Below, in pieces: positions 16,275 through 24,698 of a DNA stretch of 64,000 nucleotides. The position numbers and the translations under genes were made by a program. Source of the stretch: an uncultured Oscillibacter sp. GTDB taxonomy: Bacteria > Bacillota > Clostridia > Oscillospirales > Oscillospiraceae. The number at the start of each line of letters is the position of its first letter. Position 1 is the first letter of the stretch. The DNA is taken from contig CAJUDV010000008.1 of NCBI GenBank assembly GCA_910585385.1, forward strand, positions 1 to 64,000, given 5' to 3'. The notes beneath the pieces were generated by a model. The model searched no databases, was not told the origin of the DNA, and saw nothing but the letters and a program-made list of their open reading frames with translations.

Positions 16275-16303
16275 AATCTATGTAGGGTTGTCCTCCGATA
16301 TGC
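16275..16303 (-). promoter_or_regulatory. Sigma-E promoter of the spoIIIA operon
   Basis: Minus strand: -35 GCATATC (16297-16303), 14-nt spacer, -10 CATAGATT (16275-16282). The Bacillus sigma-E consensus is KMATATT, 14 nt, CATACANT, so 6 of 7 and 7 of 8 positions fit. Known spoIIIA operons are under mother-cell sigma-E control, which agrees with this position. Confidence 0.85.
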
Positions 16304-16337
16304 TACTTTTGCTGATCTTGAAAAAATTGAGGCAAAA

Positions 16338-16400
16338 CGGAAAGCGCGCTTGACATTGTTTTTAGAGTATGGTATTATAATTCGGAAAGCAAGCTTTCCG
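16338..16400. promoter_or_regulatory. Two operator-like palindromes flanking a promoter
   Basis: A perfect palindrome CGGAAAGC-AA-GCTTTCCG lies at 16383-16400, just after the -10 box. A partial copy CGGAAAGC-GC-GCTT lies at 16338-16351 and overlaps the -35 box by two bases. The same left arm with the same 2-nt centre in both argues for two binding sites of one dimeric repressor, most simply the XRE protein encoded just downstream (autoregulation; inference). Confidence 0.72.
16350..16378 (+). promoter_or_regulatory. Promoter for XRE-membrane protein pair
   Basis: TTGACA (16350-16355), 17-nt spacer, TATTAT (16373-16378). A TATAAT three bases further on would give 20-nt spacing and is less likely. 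The start of transcription would fall inside the downstream palindrome. Confidence 0.78.
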
Positions 16401-16426
16401 TTTTCCATGCAGAGAGGAGTGATTCC

Positions 16427-16630
16427 ATGAAAAACCGGCTGGAAGAACTGCGGAAGGCCCGGGGGCTCCGGCAGGAGGAGCTGGCGGACGCGCTGGAGGT
16501 CTCCCGCCAAACCATTGGCTCTCTGGAGAACGGGCGGTACAATCCCTCCATTCTGCTGGCGTTCAAAATCGCTCGATATTTTGGGATGTCCATTGAGGAG
16601 ATATTTATCTATGAGGAGGAGATCAAATGA
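16427..16630 (+). CDS. XRE-family regulator, stand-alone HTH
   Basis: 67-aa Cro/CI-type DNA-binding protein: NRLEELRKARGLRQEELADA, VSRQTIGSLENGRYNPS and IARYFGMSIEEIF make the five-helix fold. ATG at 16427 follows GAGAGGAG. Its stop overlaps the next gene by 4 nt (ATGA), so the two products are coupled. Such small XRE proteins paired with a small membrane protein are common in Firmicutes and are often auto-repressors; the function of the pair is not known to me. Confidence 0.92.
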   Translation: MKNRLEELRKARGLRQEELADALEVSRQTIGSLENGRYNPSILLAFKIARYFGMSIEEIFIYEEEIK

Positions 16631-17046
16631 GACAGAAAAAGACATTATATATGGTTTTAATGGCCGTTGGCGCGATTTTGCTGCTGGGGGCGTTTACGGC
16701 CTGGAAGCTCTCCGCCCCGGACAAAATCGGCGGGATGCTCACCGGCTTAGGCTCCGGTCTGCTTGCCATGGGATTTGCCAACTGGAAAATACTGCGGTGG
16801 GAGGAGAAGGACCCTGTCCAGATGCGGCGGGACGAGATCGCTGCCAGCGACGAGCGGACCGTGGCCATCCGCCGCCGGGCTCAGGCGGTCTCCGGCGAGG
16901 TGCTACAGTGGGGCGTCATGGTCGCAGCCTGGCTCTCCATTGGCTTGGGCGCACCGCTGTGGATCACGCTGGCGGCGGTGGGGGTGTTTCTCGCCAAGAG
17001 TGTTCTGGAGCTGTGCCTGATGGCCCGCTACCAGCGGGAGATGTGA
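16627..17046 (+). CDS. Small membrane protein coupled to XRE regulator
   Basis: 139-aa protein with four predicted membrane segments in two pairs: residues about 7-28 and 36-54, then after a charged loop (WEEKDPVQMRRDEIAASDER) about 94-111 and 113-132. It resembles small DUF-type membrane proteins that travel with XRE regulators. Overlap with the HTH gene and the terminator 4 bp after its stop define a two-gene operon. The charged loop between the pairs could contact a cytoplasmic partner; no enzyme motif is visible. Confidence 0.85.
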   Translation: MRQKKTLYMVLMAVGAILLLGAFTAWKLSAPDKIGGMLTGLGSGLLAMGFANWKILRWEEKDPVQMRRDEIAASDERTVAIRRRAQAVSGEVLQWGVMVAAWLSIGLGAPLWITLAAVGVFLAKSVLELCLMARYQREM

Positions 17047-17049
17047 ACT

Positions 17050-17073
17050 GAGGCCGCCCATTCGGGCGGCCTC
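17050..17073. terminator. Hairpin terminator between convergent genes
   Basis: Ten-base-pair stem GAGGCCGCCC/GGGCGGCCTC with ATTC loop, followed on the plus strand by TCCGGTTTC. The stem is strong but the T-tract weak. It separates the plus-strand XRE pair from the convergent minus-strand gene ending at 17083. Confidence 0.65.
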
Positions 17074-17082
17074 TCCGGTTTC

Positions 17083-17925
17083 TCAGTTGCTGCAGCAGCT
17101 GCAAAAGCTCTTGGTGTCCTCGTAATTCTCCGGCATCCGCACGGTGTTGGGCGGGAAAAACTCCCCCACCGGGAAAGAGATGTTCCGGAAGATGCAGCAG
17201 GGGTCCTCCTTATCGCTGCCGCAGGAGCACTCCTTGTCGGGCATGCAGTAGTCGTACACGGGCACCAGCAGCTGAGAGTCCCGCTCCAGGCGCACGATAG
17301 AGAACTGACCCAGCGTGACATAGATCCTGCGGGAGTCGTCCCCGCTGGAGAGCTCGCAGTCGAAGAAGCTGTTGACAAAAGACGGCACCTCGCACAGGTC
17401 GCAGTCGCAGTCCCGCTTGCCGCAGCAGTCCATCACCCGGGCGTCCAGCACGATGGGATCTACGGCCTCCACCACGGCGATGGGAGCGTTGGCCCGCTTC
17501 ACCATCTGGGCGTCGGGGCCGCCGGTGCACATCTGGGAGGAGAAGATCTTGGCGTTCCCCTCGCTGCCGAACAGGATTACCCGCTTGTCAAACACGCACA
17601 ACCCCTCCACGGTGACAGGGGCCGGGCAGCTGAGGTAGGCCTGCAGGGTCACGGAGTAGAAAAAGCGCATATCCACGGTGTAGAAACCCCGGTTGAAGCT
17701 GACGGGCTCTACATCCACATAGGTATAGAGCAGCTTTGCGGAGCCGCCCTTGACGGACAGGGCACGGTTAATGACATCCACATACTGCATCTTGGGATAG
17801 AAGCGCAGATCCTCAATGCAGTCCTTATCTCGGCAGGAATCGTAGATCTTCCTGGTATGGATGCAAACTGCCTCCCGGATGCCACCGAGATCCTCCACGG
17901 GACCGGGCATAACTTTCTCAGGCAT
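17083..17925 (-). CDS. Conserved Cys-rich protein of unknown function
   Basis: 280-aa soluble protein without signal peptide. Cysteines cluster: SCRDKDCIEDLRFY near residue 30, CCGKRDCDCDLC near 167, then CSCGSDKEDPCC and the C-terminal CSCCSN. I recall similar Cys-rich proteins in anaerobic Clostridia, usually unnamed; a spore-coat or metal-related role is possible but unproven. ATG at 17925 has TTAGGAGGTATTGCA upstream. A sigma-E-like -10 CATACACT lies about 50 bp upstream (17975-17982), and a 19-bp palindrome lies between it and the RBS. The gene is alone, ending against the terminator at 17050. Confidence 0.85.
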   Translation of the reverse strand: MPEKVMPGPVEDLGGIREAVCIHTRKIYDSCRDKDCIEDLRFYPKMQYVDVINRALSVKGGSAKLLYTYVDVEPVSFNRGFYTVDMRFFYSVTLQAYLSCPAPVTVEGLCVFDKRVILFGSEGNAKIFSSQMCTGGPDAQMVKRANAPIAVVEAVDPIVLDARVMDCCGKRDCDCDLCEVPSFVNSFFDCELSSGDDSRRIYVTLGQFSIVRLERDSQLLVPVYDYCMPDKECSCGSDKEDPCCIFRNISFPVGEFFPPNTVRMPENYEDTKSFCSCCSN

Positions 17926-17951
17926 TGCAATACCTCCTAATAAGTAGCTGG

Positions 17952-17970
17952 TGAAAGAAAATTTCTTTCA
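17952..17970. promoter_or_regulatory. Palindrome upstream of the Cys-rich gene
   Basis: TGAAAGAAA-A-TTTCTTTCA: nine-base arms around a central A, located 26 bp before the start codon and between a possible -10 element and the RBS. It could be an operator or a leader stem. AT-rich content contrasts with the flanks. Confidence 0.5.
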
Positions 17971-18000
17971 ATCCAGTGTATGCCTCTGGAACCGGAGGGT

Positions 18001-18030
18001 GAAAAAAAGACGCGCCGGACCGGCGCGTCT
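18001..18030 (-). terminator. Intrinsic terminator of the DUF3048 gene
   Basis: Stem AGACGCGCCG/CGGCGCGTCT (18008-18017 with 18021-18030, 3-nt loop), followed on the minus strand by seven T residues. It begins 10 bp after the stop codon. Confidence 0.92.
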
Positions 18031-18040
18031 TGGCAGAGCC

Positions 18041-19120
18041 TTATTCAAATGTCACCTTGCTGGTCTTTGGGCTGATGATACAGACGTAGCTGTTCCCCTG
18101 CCCCAGGGCCAGGAGCTTTCCATTCTCCAGCGTGTAGACGAAGGGGCTGTTTCGATCCGCCTTGCTCCACTGAATGGGCACAGATTTTCCGCCGCAGAAG
18201 AAGGTCCCTGCCCCCTCTCCGGTGAGCCGGACATTCAGCCGTCCCTCCGTGTCCCCGGAGATCACAGAGATGCCGGTTTCCAGCACCAACAGATTGGTGA
18301 CAGCTACCTGTTCCCCGGTATCGCCGTCCACATACTCCTTGCCGTACTGCCCCACCAGGTATTTTCCCATTCCGGCGTTATAATCAAAGGTGCCGGTTTT
18401 GTAGGCGGAAAACCGTACCTCCACATGCTCCGCCGGGCTGCCGCCCGCCGGAGTCCCGTCCGGCACAAAGGCCTGGGGATAGACATATCCTCCCTCGTGC
18501 TCCGTACGGAGGCTCCCCATATCCAGATATGTCTGAATGTTCTCGCCGGAGGTCAGCAGACTGTGCTCATAGCCCTTGGTTTTCCGCCGCTCCTGGTCCC
18601 GCCAGAAGAGCTTCGCATCCTCGTCGCCTCGGACACCGTCCAGATTGTCCACGCCCCAGGCCGGGATGTCCCGGTAGGCCCCGGGACTGCCGCCGGCGTG
18701 GACGTACACTGCGTCCAGTCCAAGGGCCAGCTCCAGATAATAGGACCGGGCAGAGCGAATGCTCCCCAGATTTCCCACGTCCTCCAGAGACTGATAGACC
18801 CCCAGCATTCTGGTAATGCCGCCCTCAGCGGGCACCTCGTAGATGATGTCCGCCCGGGAAACACCCAACTGCGGCTGGGCGGCCTTCAGGTTATTGAGCA
18901 TCACCGCTATGGGGCGGTTGCTCTCATACTCCGGTTCCATGGCCTCTCCCGTCAGTGGATTGGTACCAGCGGGGACATAGGGTTCCGGCTCCGGTTCGGG
19001 TTCTTCCGCGGGCGGAGGAATCACCGGCGGTTCCGGAGGCGCCGGAGGTTCTTTTCCGCAGCCTGTCAGGGCGCAGGTCATCCATATGGCTAAAAACAGG
19101 GCCAGCGCCCGCTCTCTCAT
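18041..19120 (-). CDS. DUF3048 (YerB-like) lipoprotein
   Basis: 359-aa exported lipoprotein: signal RALALFLAIWMTCALTGC with lipobox LTGC at about residues 17-20, a proline/glutamate-rich spacer (PPAPPEPPVIPPPAEEPEPE), then a YerB domain starting NPLTGEAMEPEYESNRPIAV, with SRADIIYEVPAEGGITRMLGV and GSIRSARSYYLELAL (motifs shown in pieces). The biochemical role of YerB is not known. ATG at 19120 is chosen; an in-frame TTG at 19126 sits closer to AAAGG and cannot be excluded. It has its own promoter at 19152-19180 and a strong terminator, so it is monocistronic. Confidence 0.93.
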   Translation of the reverse strand: MRERALALFLAIWMTCALTGCGKEPPAPPEPPVIPPPAEEPEPEPEPYVPAGTNPLTGEAMEPEYESNRPIAVMLNNLKAAQPQLGVSRADIIYEVPAEGGITRMLGVYQSLEDVGNLGSIRSARSYYLELALGLDAVYVHAGGSPGAYRDIPAWGVDNLDGVRGDEDAKLFWRDQERRKTKGYEHSLLTSGENIQTYLDMGSLRTEHEGGYVYPQAFVPDGTPAGGSPAEHVEVRFSAYKTGTFDYNAGMGKYLVGQYGKEYVDGDTGEQVAVTNLLVLETGISVISGDTEGRLNVRLTGEGAGTFFCGGKSVPIQWSKADRNSPFVYTLENGKLLALGQGNSYVCIISPKTSKVTFE

Positions 19121-19151
19121 AAACAATCGCCGCCTTTCCTATGCTGTCACA

Positions 19152-19180
19152 ATCATACCAACCGCCGCCCAAGCCGTCAA
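19152..19180 (-). promoter_or_regulatory. Promoter for DUF3048 lipoprotein
   Basis: Minus strand: -35 TTGACG (19175-19180), 17-nt spacer, -10 TATGAT (19152-19157). Five of six bases match the consensus at each box. Confidence 0.82.
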
Positions 19181-19213
19181 GGCAAAATTCTACAAATTTC
19201 AGGAATTTTCCCC

Positions 19214-19243
19214 TATACAACCGGACCGGAAATGCGGTATACT
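19214..19243 (+). promoter_or_regulatory. Probable promoter for DUF4364 gene
   Basis: TATACA (19214-19219), 18-nt spacer, TATACT (19238-19243). The -10 is good, the -35 weaker. It is divergent from the promoter at 19152-19180. Confidence 0.55.
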
Positions 19244-19279
19244 GAAAGATAAGAATCAAACGATGACGGAGGTGCCGCC

Positions 19280-19822
19280 ATGGCCGGCTTTATCCATGAC
19301 AAGCTGGAGATCAAATTCCTAATCCTCTACATCGCCGCCAGAGTCATTGAACCCATCCCTTTTGACACGGTGTTGGACCTGGCCATGTGCGACGAAGGCG
19401 TGGATTATTTTGATTTCTCCGAGTGCCTGCGAGATCTTGTAAAGACAGAACACTTAACAGTTTCTGACAGCGGTATGTATTCCATTACGGAAAAGGGAAG
19501 CAGAAACAGCCACATTTGCGAATCCAGTCTTCCCTACTCCGTTCGCCTGCGGTGTGATAAGAATATCAGCGAATGCAACCGAACGCTCCGCCGCAAAAGT
19601 CAGGTACGGGCTTCCTGTGAAAAGCGGGCCAACGGGACCTACACGGTGCGGCTCTCCCTGGACGACGACATGGGCCGCCTGATGGATCTGAAATTGATGG
19701 CAGTTCGGGAGGATCTGGCAAATATTTTGATGGAGCGCTTCCGCCAGACCCCGGAGCGAACGTACAGCGAGATCATGAGTGTCCTGCTGGCGGAGGGACC
19801 GCCTGAATCCCATAAGAAATGA
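19280..19822 (+). CDS. DUF4364 family protein
   Basis: 180-aa cytoplasmic protein with the DUF4364 pattern: N-terminal winged-helix-like part (KLEIKFLILYIAARVIEPIP, FDTVLDLAMCDEGVDYFDFSEC, LTVSDSGMYSITEKGS, each shown separately) and a C-terminal part with YTVRLSLDDDMGRLMDLKL. Widespread in Clostridia, probably a DNA-binding regulator, target unknown. ATG at 19280 follows GGAGG with suitable spacing. It is convergent with dnaE across a shared terminator. Confidence 0.9.
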   Translation: MAGFIHDKLEIKFLILYIAARVIEPIPFDTVLDLAMCDEGVDYFDFSECLRDLVKTEHLTVSDSGMYSITEKGSRNSHICESSLPYSVRLRCDKNISECNRTLRRKSQVRASCEKRANGTYTVRLSLDDDMGRLMDLKLMAVREDLANILMERFRQTPERTYSEIMSVLLAEGPPESHKK

Positions 19823-19834
19823 CAAAACATGGAC

Positions 19835-19870
19835 AAAACCGGCGCCGAGATTACTCTCAGCGCCGGTTTT
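19835..19870. terminator. Bidirectional terminator between DUF4364 gene and dnaE
   Basis: AAAACCGGCGC (19835-19845) pairs with GCGCCGGTTTT (19860-19870), and inner GAGA/TCTC extends the stem. T-rich runs occur on both strands. Confidence 0.9.
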
Positions 19871-19901
19871 CTTTATAGTGGATGAATGGTGCACTATATT
19901 G

Positions 19902-22900
19902 TCATTTTACCACAACATTCTCTGCTCCGAGGACTTCCCGAGCCTCTTTCAGCAGCGCTTTATGCAGAAGGGCCCGCGTTCCGTAGACCTTTCTGGTATC
20001 CGCCATCACCATTTTCACCTGAGTCTCCCCGGGAAACATGGTAAACACCAATTTCAAATGCTTTAGCTCCGGCGCGTCCAGACCGGAGAATTTCAGGTAC
20101 AGAACCTCTCCCTTCTCCAGCTTGTCCGAGGGGGATTCCTCCGCCGGCGCAGCCGGCATACCGCCGGTGACAGTAGCCAGGGGATAGGCGCTGTCGCACA
20201 TGATTTGGGGGGCCTTCTCATCCCGGACGGACAGCTTGCCCTTCACCACCACCGCCTGATTCTCCCGCAGATAGGCGCCGCAGAGGTCCAGCGTTCTGGA
20301 AAAGCACAGCATCTCCATGGAGGCGGTGTCATCCTCCACCGTTACGTAGGCCATCAGGCTGTTGTTCTTGGTAGTCTTGGTCTTGCTGGAAGTGATCACT
20401 CCGGCGATGACAATCCGCTGGTTGTCCGCAAACCGGGTGGGACCTCCCTCTTGCGCAAAGTCCGTCAGGATCGCGCCGATGGTGGGGGCGTTCAGCATCT
20501 GCACCTGCTTGCGGTATTGGTCCATGGGGTGCCCCGAGAGATATAGACCGGTGGTCTCCTTCTCCATGGTCATCAGCTGCTGGGCGGTGAACTCCGGGAT
20601 GTCCGGCAGACGGACCCGCTTGGGCGCTGCCCCGCCGCCGGAGGTTCCCATGGAGAAAAAGTCCATCTGGCCCTCCACGTTGTCCCGCCGCTGGGCGGCG
20701 GCGGCATCCATAATCCCCTCGTAGACCTTCATCAGCTGGGATCGGCGGGCCCCTGTGCTGTCAAAAGCCCCGGAGCGGATTAAGTTCTCCACCGCCCGCT
20801 TGTTCATATCTGTGCCCTGCATTCGCTCACAGAAGTCGTGGAGGGAGTCAAACGGCCGTCCCACCCGCTCCCGCATCACCGCCTGAATAAAGCTCCGGCC
20901 AATGTTCTTGATGGCAACCAAGCCAAACCGGATGCCCCCCTCCTCTACGGTAAAGCAGTCGGCGGAGCGGTTGATGTCCGGCTGCAGCAGGGCGATGCCG
21001 CATTCCTTGCACTCGTTGATATACCCTGACACTTTGTCGGAGTTGTCCAGCACGGAGGTCAGAAGGGCCGCCATGTACTCCTTGGCATAGTGGCACTTGA
21101 ACCAAGCCGTCTGATAGGCCACCACCGCGTAGCTGACGGCGTGGGCCTTGTTGAAGGCATACTCGGCGAAATCATAGATCTTGTCGTAGATCTGCTGGGC
21201 GGTTTTCTCGGAGATCCCGTGGGCCAGACATCCTGTAATGTTTCTCTCCTTGTCGCCGTGCAGGAAGGCCTCCCGCTCCTTTTCAATGTCTTTGACCTTC
21301 TTCTTGCTCATAGCCCGGCGCACCATATCCGCCTGCCCCAGGGAGTACCCCGCCAGCTCCTGAAAAATCTTGATAACCTGCTCCTGGTAGACGATACAGC
21401 CATAGGTGTTGGAGAGGATTGGCTCCAACAGCGCATGGTCATAGCGGACCTTCTCCGGATTTCTGGCGCACTCCAGGAATTGTGGGATGGAGTCCATGGG
21501 ACCGGGACGGTACAGGGCGATAATGGCTGTAATATCTTCAATGCTGCGGGGCTTCAATCCCACACACACGCCGGTCATGCCGGCAGACTCCATCTGAAAA
21601 ACGCCGGAGGTCTTTCCGGCGGAGAGCATCTCATAGGTCTCCGGATCTCCCTCAGGCACATCCTCCAGCCGGAAACCCGGCTGTTCCTCCTGGAGGATCT
21701 TCACCGCATCGTCCAATACTGTCAGATTCCGCAGCCCCAGAAAGTCCATCTTGAGGAGACCCAGCTCCTCCAAGGTGGTCATAACGTACTGGCAGACCAC
21801 GGACTCGTCATTCTTCGCAAGGGGAACGTACTCGTAGACGGGCCGCCGGGTGATTACCACGCCTGCGGCGTGGGTGGAGGCGTGACGGGGCATTCCCTCC
21901 AAGGTTTTGGCGGTGTCAATGAGGCGCCTCACCCGCTCGTCTGTCTCGTACATCTCACGCAGGGAGCGGGACAGGCGCAGGGCCTCGTCCAGGGTGATAT
22001 GGAGATTGTTAGGGCCGCTGGGCACCTGCTTGGCGATCTGATCCACATCGGCGTAGGGCAGGTTCATAACCCGGCCCACGTCCCGGATGACGCCCCGGGC
22101 GGCCATGGTACCAAACGTAACGATCTGGGCCACATGGTCGTCGCCGTACTTTCGGCGGACGTAGTCCACCACCTCACCCCTGCGGGTATCGCCAAAGTCC
22201 ATGTCAATATCCGGCATACTCACCCGCTCCGGGTTCAGGAACCGCTCAAAGTACAGGTCATACTTCACCGGGTCAATGTCGGTGATGTAGAGGCAGTAGC
22301 TGACCATAGACCCCGCCGCGCTGCCCCGCCCGGGCCCCACGGGGATTCCGGCATCCCTGGCGAAGCGCACAAAATCGGAGACAATGAGGAAGTAGTCCGT
22401 GAAGCCCATCTTTTCAATCATGTTCTGCTCGTACTCCAGCTGTGCCCGGTGGCGGCCGTCCTCACCGTACCGGGCCTGATAGCCCTCGTCACAGAGCTTT
22501 TTGAGATAGGAAAAACTGTCGTATCCCGGGGGCAGCTGGAACTCCGGCAGATGGTATTTGCCGAAGGTAAACTCCAGATTGCACATCTCCGAGATCTTCG
22601 CTGTATTCTCCAGGGCCCCCTCATACTCCCCGAACAGGGCCTCCATCTCCGCCTCATCCCGGAGATAAAAGTTCTGGGGTTCATAGCGCATCCGGTTCTC
22701 ATCGTCCAAGGTCTTGCCGGTCTGAATGCACAGCAGCACGTCATGGGCCTCAGCGTCCTCCTTGCGGAGGTAGTGCGCGTCGTTGGTGCAGACCAGGGGC
22801 AGCCCGGTCTCCTGGTGAATCCGCAGCAGGCTTCGGTTCACCACAGCCTGATCCCGAATGCCGTGATCCTGGAGCTCCAGGTAAAAACGGTCCGGCCCAA

Positions 22901-23399
22901 AGATTTCACTGAGCTCCAGGGCGTAGTTCTTCGCATTTTCATACTCGCCGTTCCGCAGACGCCGGGGAATTTCCCCCGCCAGACAGGCGGAGAGGGCGAT
23001 CAATCCGCCGCTGTGACGCCTCAGCAGCTCCTGATCCACCCGGGGACGGTTGTAGAAGCCCTCTGTCCAAGCCATAGAGACCATGTAAGAGAGATTCCGG
23101 TACCCCTCTGCGTTCTCGCACAGCAGAACCAGGTGACGGCTTTCCGCGTCAAACTCGTGGATCTTGTCAAACCGGGTGCGGCCCTGGGGGGCGACATAAA
23201 CCTCGCAGCCGATAATGGGCTTGATCCCCTCCGCCTTACAGGCCCGGTAAAAGTCAATGGCGCCGTACATAACCCCGTGGTCAGTGATGGCACAGGCGGT
23301 CTGCCCCATGGACTTTACGATCCCGGGCAGGTCCCGGATACGGCACGCGCCATCCAAAAGGCTGTACTCCGTATGAACATGCAGATGGACAAAGGACAT
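19902..23399 (-). CDS. dnaE: DNA polymerase III alpha subunit DnaE
   Basis: 1165-aa C-family polymerase. Domain order: PHP domain (FVHLHVHTEYSLLDGA at the very start), catalytic palm with PDIDMDFGDTRR as metal-binding aspartates, fingers, tandem helix-hairpin-helix region, and a C-terminal OB fold (VITSSKTKTTKNNSLMAYVTVEDD, shown as ITSSKTKTTKNN). In Firmicutes with PolC, DnaE extends RNA primers before PolC takes over; this genome has both, PolC at 44-48 kb. ATG at 23399 follows GAGGAGGTGTGAT; the 37-codon upstream extension is not family-like. It lies 260 bp after whiA. Confidence 0.96.
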   Translation of the reverse strand: MSFVHLHVHTEYSLLDGACRIRDLPGIVKSMGQTACAITDHGVMYGAIDFYRACKAEGIKPIIGCEVYVAPQGRTRFDKIHEFDAESRHLVLLCENAEGYRNLSYMVSMAWTEGFYNRPRVDQELLRRHSGGLIALSACLAGEIPRRLRNGEYENAKNYALELSEIFGPDRFYLELQDHGIRDQAVVNRSLLRIHQETGLPLVCTNDAHYLRKEDAEAHDVLLCIQTGKTLDDENRMRYEPQNFYLRDEAEMEALFGEYEGALENTAKISEMCNLEFTFGKYHLPEFQLPPGYDSFSYLKKLCDEGYQARYGEDGRHRAQLEYEQNMIEKMGFTDYFLIVSDFVRFARDAGIPVGPGRGSAAGSMVSYCLYITDIDPVKYDLYFERFLNPERVSMPDIDMDFGDTRRGEVVDYVRRKYGDDHVAQIVTFGTMAARGVIRDVGRVMNLPYADVDQIAKQVPSGPNNLHITLDEALRLSRSLREMYETDERVRRLIDTAKTLEGMPRHASTHAAGVVITRRPVYEYVPLAKNDESVVCQYVMTTLEELGLLKMDFLGLRNLTVLDDAVKILQEEQPGFRLEDVPEGDPETYEMLSAGKTSGVFQMESAGMTGVCVGLKPRSIEDITAIIALYRPGPMDSIPQFLECARNPEKVRYDHALLEPILSNTYGCIVYQEQVIKIFQELAGYSLGQADMVRRAMSKKKVKDIEKEREAFLHGDKERNITGCLAHGISEKTAQQIYDKIYDFAEYAFNKAHAVSYAVVAYQTAWFKCHYAKEYMAALLTSVLDNSDKVSGYINECKECGIALLQPDINRSADCFTVEEGGIRFGLVAIKNIGRSFIQAVMRERVGRPFDSLHDFCERMQGTDMNKRAVENLIRSGAFDSTGARRSQLMKVYEGIMDAAAAQRRDNVEGQMDFFSMGTSGGGAAPKRVRLPDIPEFTAQQLMTMEKETTGLYLSGHPMDQYRKQVQMLNAPTIGAILTDFAQEGGPTRFADNQRIVIAGVITSSKTKTTKNNSLMAYVTVEDDTASMEMLCFSRTLDLCGAYLRENQAVVVKGKLSVRDEKAPQIMCDSAYPLATVTGGMPAAPAEESPSDKLEKGEVLYLKFSGLDAPELKHLKLVFTMFPGETQVKMVMADTRKVYGTRALLHKALLKEAREVLGAENVVVK

Positions 23400-23659
23400 A
23401 TCACACCTCCTCAAAATATGTTTTTGAAATTCTAATATCTCACAAAAACCTGGATTTTTGAATGGGTCTCTCCATATCCAGGAAACCGCGAAGACCACGG
23501 CAAAAGGCAAGCGCTCTCTTCCCCACGGACCTCGACCGCGGACCGCAATGCCCTGAAACAGGACATTCAGCCGGCAGCGGACCCCGTCACAAGTCAGCTC
23601 GCTGCAAAACTGATAACGCTTATTCCACTCTCCCTCAATTGCTGTACAGTGTTTTCTCC

Positions 23660-24565
23660 TTACAGTTCTTCCGCCAACGCCATCAGCTTCCGCAAACGGT
23701 GATTCAGACAGGATTTGGTCACCGGCGGGTCCAGAATCAGCGCCAGCTCAGAGAGGGGCAGCTCCGGATTTTCCAGCCGCGTCTCTGCCGTCTGGCGCAG
23801 CTTGTCCGGCAGCTGGTCCAGTTTCCCCGCCGTCTGGAGTTTTCGGATGGTCTCCGCCTGTTTCTGGGCAGCCTCCACGGCCTTGTCCAGATTGGCTGTG
23901 TCACAGTTCAGCCGCCGGTTTACGCTGTTGCGCAGGTCCTTTTCCATCTTTGCGGACATCACCTGCATGGAGGCCACCGGCGCGCCGATAAAGGTCAAAA
24001 AGTCCTCAATCTGGTCACTCTGCTTGAAATAAGTCACAAAACTGCTGTTTCTGGCAATATTCTTTGGGGGATAGCCGCATTCCCGCAGCAATACTTCCAG
24101 CTCCCGGCTGGCCTGTAGGTGGGATGTAGTCAGCTCCAGATGGTATCGCTTCAACGGATCGATAGCGCTGCCTCCGGCGAAAAAGCATCCCCGCAGGAAA
24201 GCTCCCCGGCAGCAGCGCTCCTCCAGCAATCCAAAGTTGATGTGCAGCACCAGGTTCTGCAGCGGGTCATAGCCCAGCAGGTTGATGATCCGGTCCAGCT
24301 TCTTCCGCTCTGTGATCTGGAAGACCATCTTCCCCTGCCCCTCCTCAATCCGCTCCGGTCTCCGGTCAAACTGGAGGCTGAATGCCCGCTGAAACAGCCT
24401 GGGGAGCCGCTCCGCGAAGTTGGGATTCTCCGTGATGATCCGTACCTCAGCGGAGTTGAAGGTATTGCAGTACAGCAGAATTCCATAGGCCTCCGCCCGG
24501 GCGCAGCACAGCTTCTGAATTGGCAGTTTACATAATTCATTTTTGGTGTCGTAGGAAAAGGACAT
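23660..24565 (-). CDS. whiA: DNA-binding protein WhiA
   Basis: 301-aa protein combining an N-terminal degenerate LAGLIDADG homing-endonuclease fold (RGCFFAGGSAIDPLKRYHLE) and a C-terminal helix-turn-helix (ELALILDPPVTKSCLNHRLR). WhiA influences cell division and chromosome segregation in Bacillus and sporulation in Streptomyces. ATG at 24565 follows GAGGCTGACGG. It is the downstream partner of rapZ and yvcK, the usual order. A 133-bp gap precedes it. Confidence 0.95.
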   Translation of the reverse strand: MSFSYDTKNELCKLPIQKLCCARAEAYGILLYCNTFNSAEVRIITENPNFAERLPRLFQRAFSLQFDRRPERIEEGQGKMVFQITERKKLDRIINLLGYDPLQNLVLHINFGLLEERCCRGAFLRGCFFAGGSAIDPLKRYHLELTTSHLQASRELEVLLRECGYPPKNIARNSSFVTYFKQSDQIEDFLTFIGAPVASMQVMSAKMEKDLRNSVNRRLNCDTANLDKAVEAAQKQAETIRKLQTAGKLDQLPDKLRQTAETRLENPELPLSELALILDPPVTKSCLNHRLRKLMALAEEL

Positions 24566-24698
24566 CCGTCAGCCTCCATTTTTCGCGGCCATTCCGATGG
24601 GTCTCTAAAAACCGTTTTCAGCTTATTCCTCTTCTGTACCGCAGGAACACAGGGGCAGAAACGCTGCCGGAATCCATCTCCGCCTCTGCTTCCGCCTA

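Noticed and set aside
17975..18000. Sigma-K type promoter (AC ... CATA) before the Cys-rich gene
   Set aside because: The -10 lacks the final TA of the sigma-K consensus and the -35 is only two bases, so it cannot be told from chance; only the sigma-E-like -10 is mentioned.
21090..23435. 781-codon plus-strand open frame opposite dnaE
   Set aside because: Long antisense frames are expected in G+C-rich coding DNA; the composition (Gln/His/Leu/Val-rich, no motifs) is that of a shadow, and DnaE motifs lie on the other strand.
23400..23659. Hidden gene or riboswitch in the 260-bp whiA-dnaE gap
   Set aside because: No open frame with RBS, no strong hairpin and no convincing promoter was seen; left as plain spacer.
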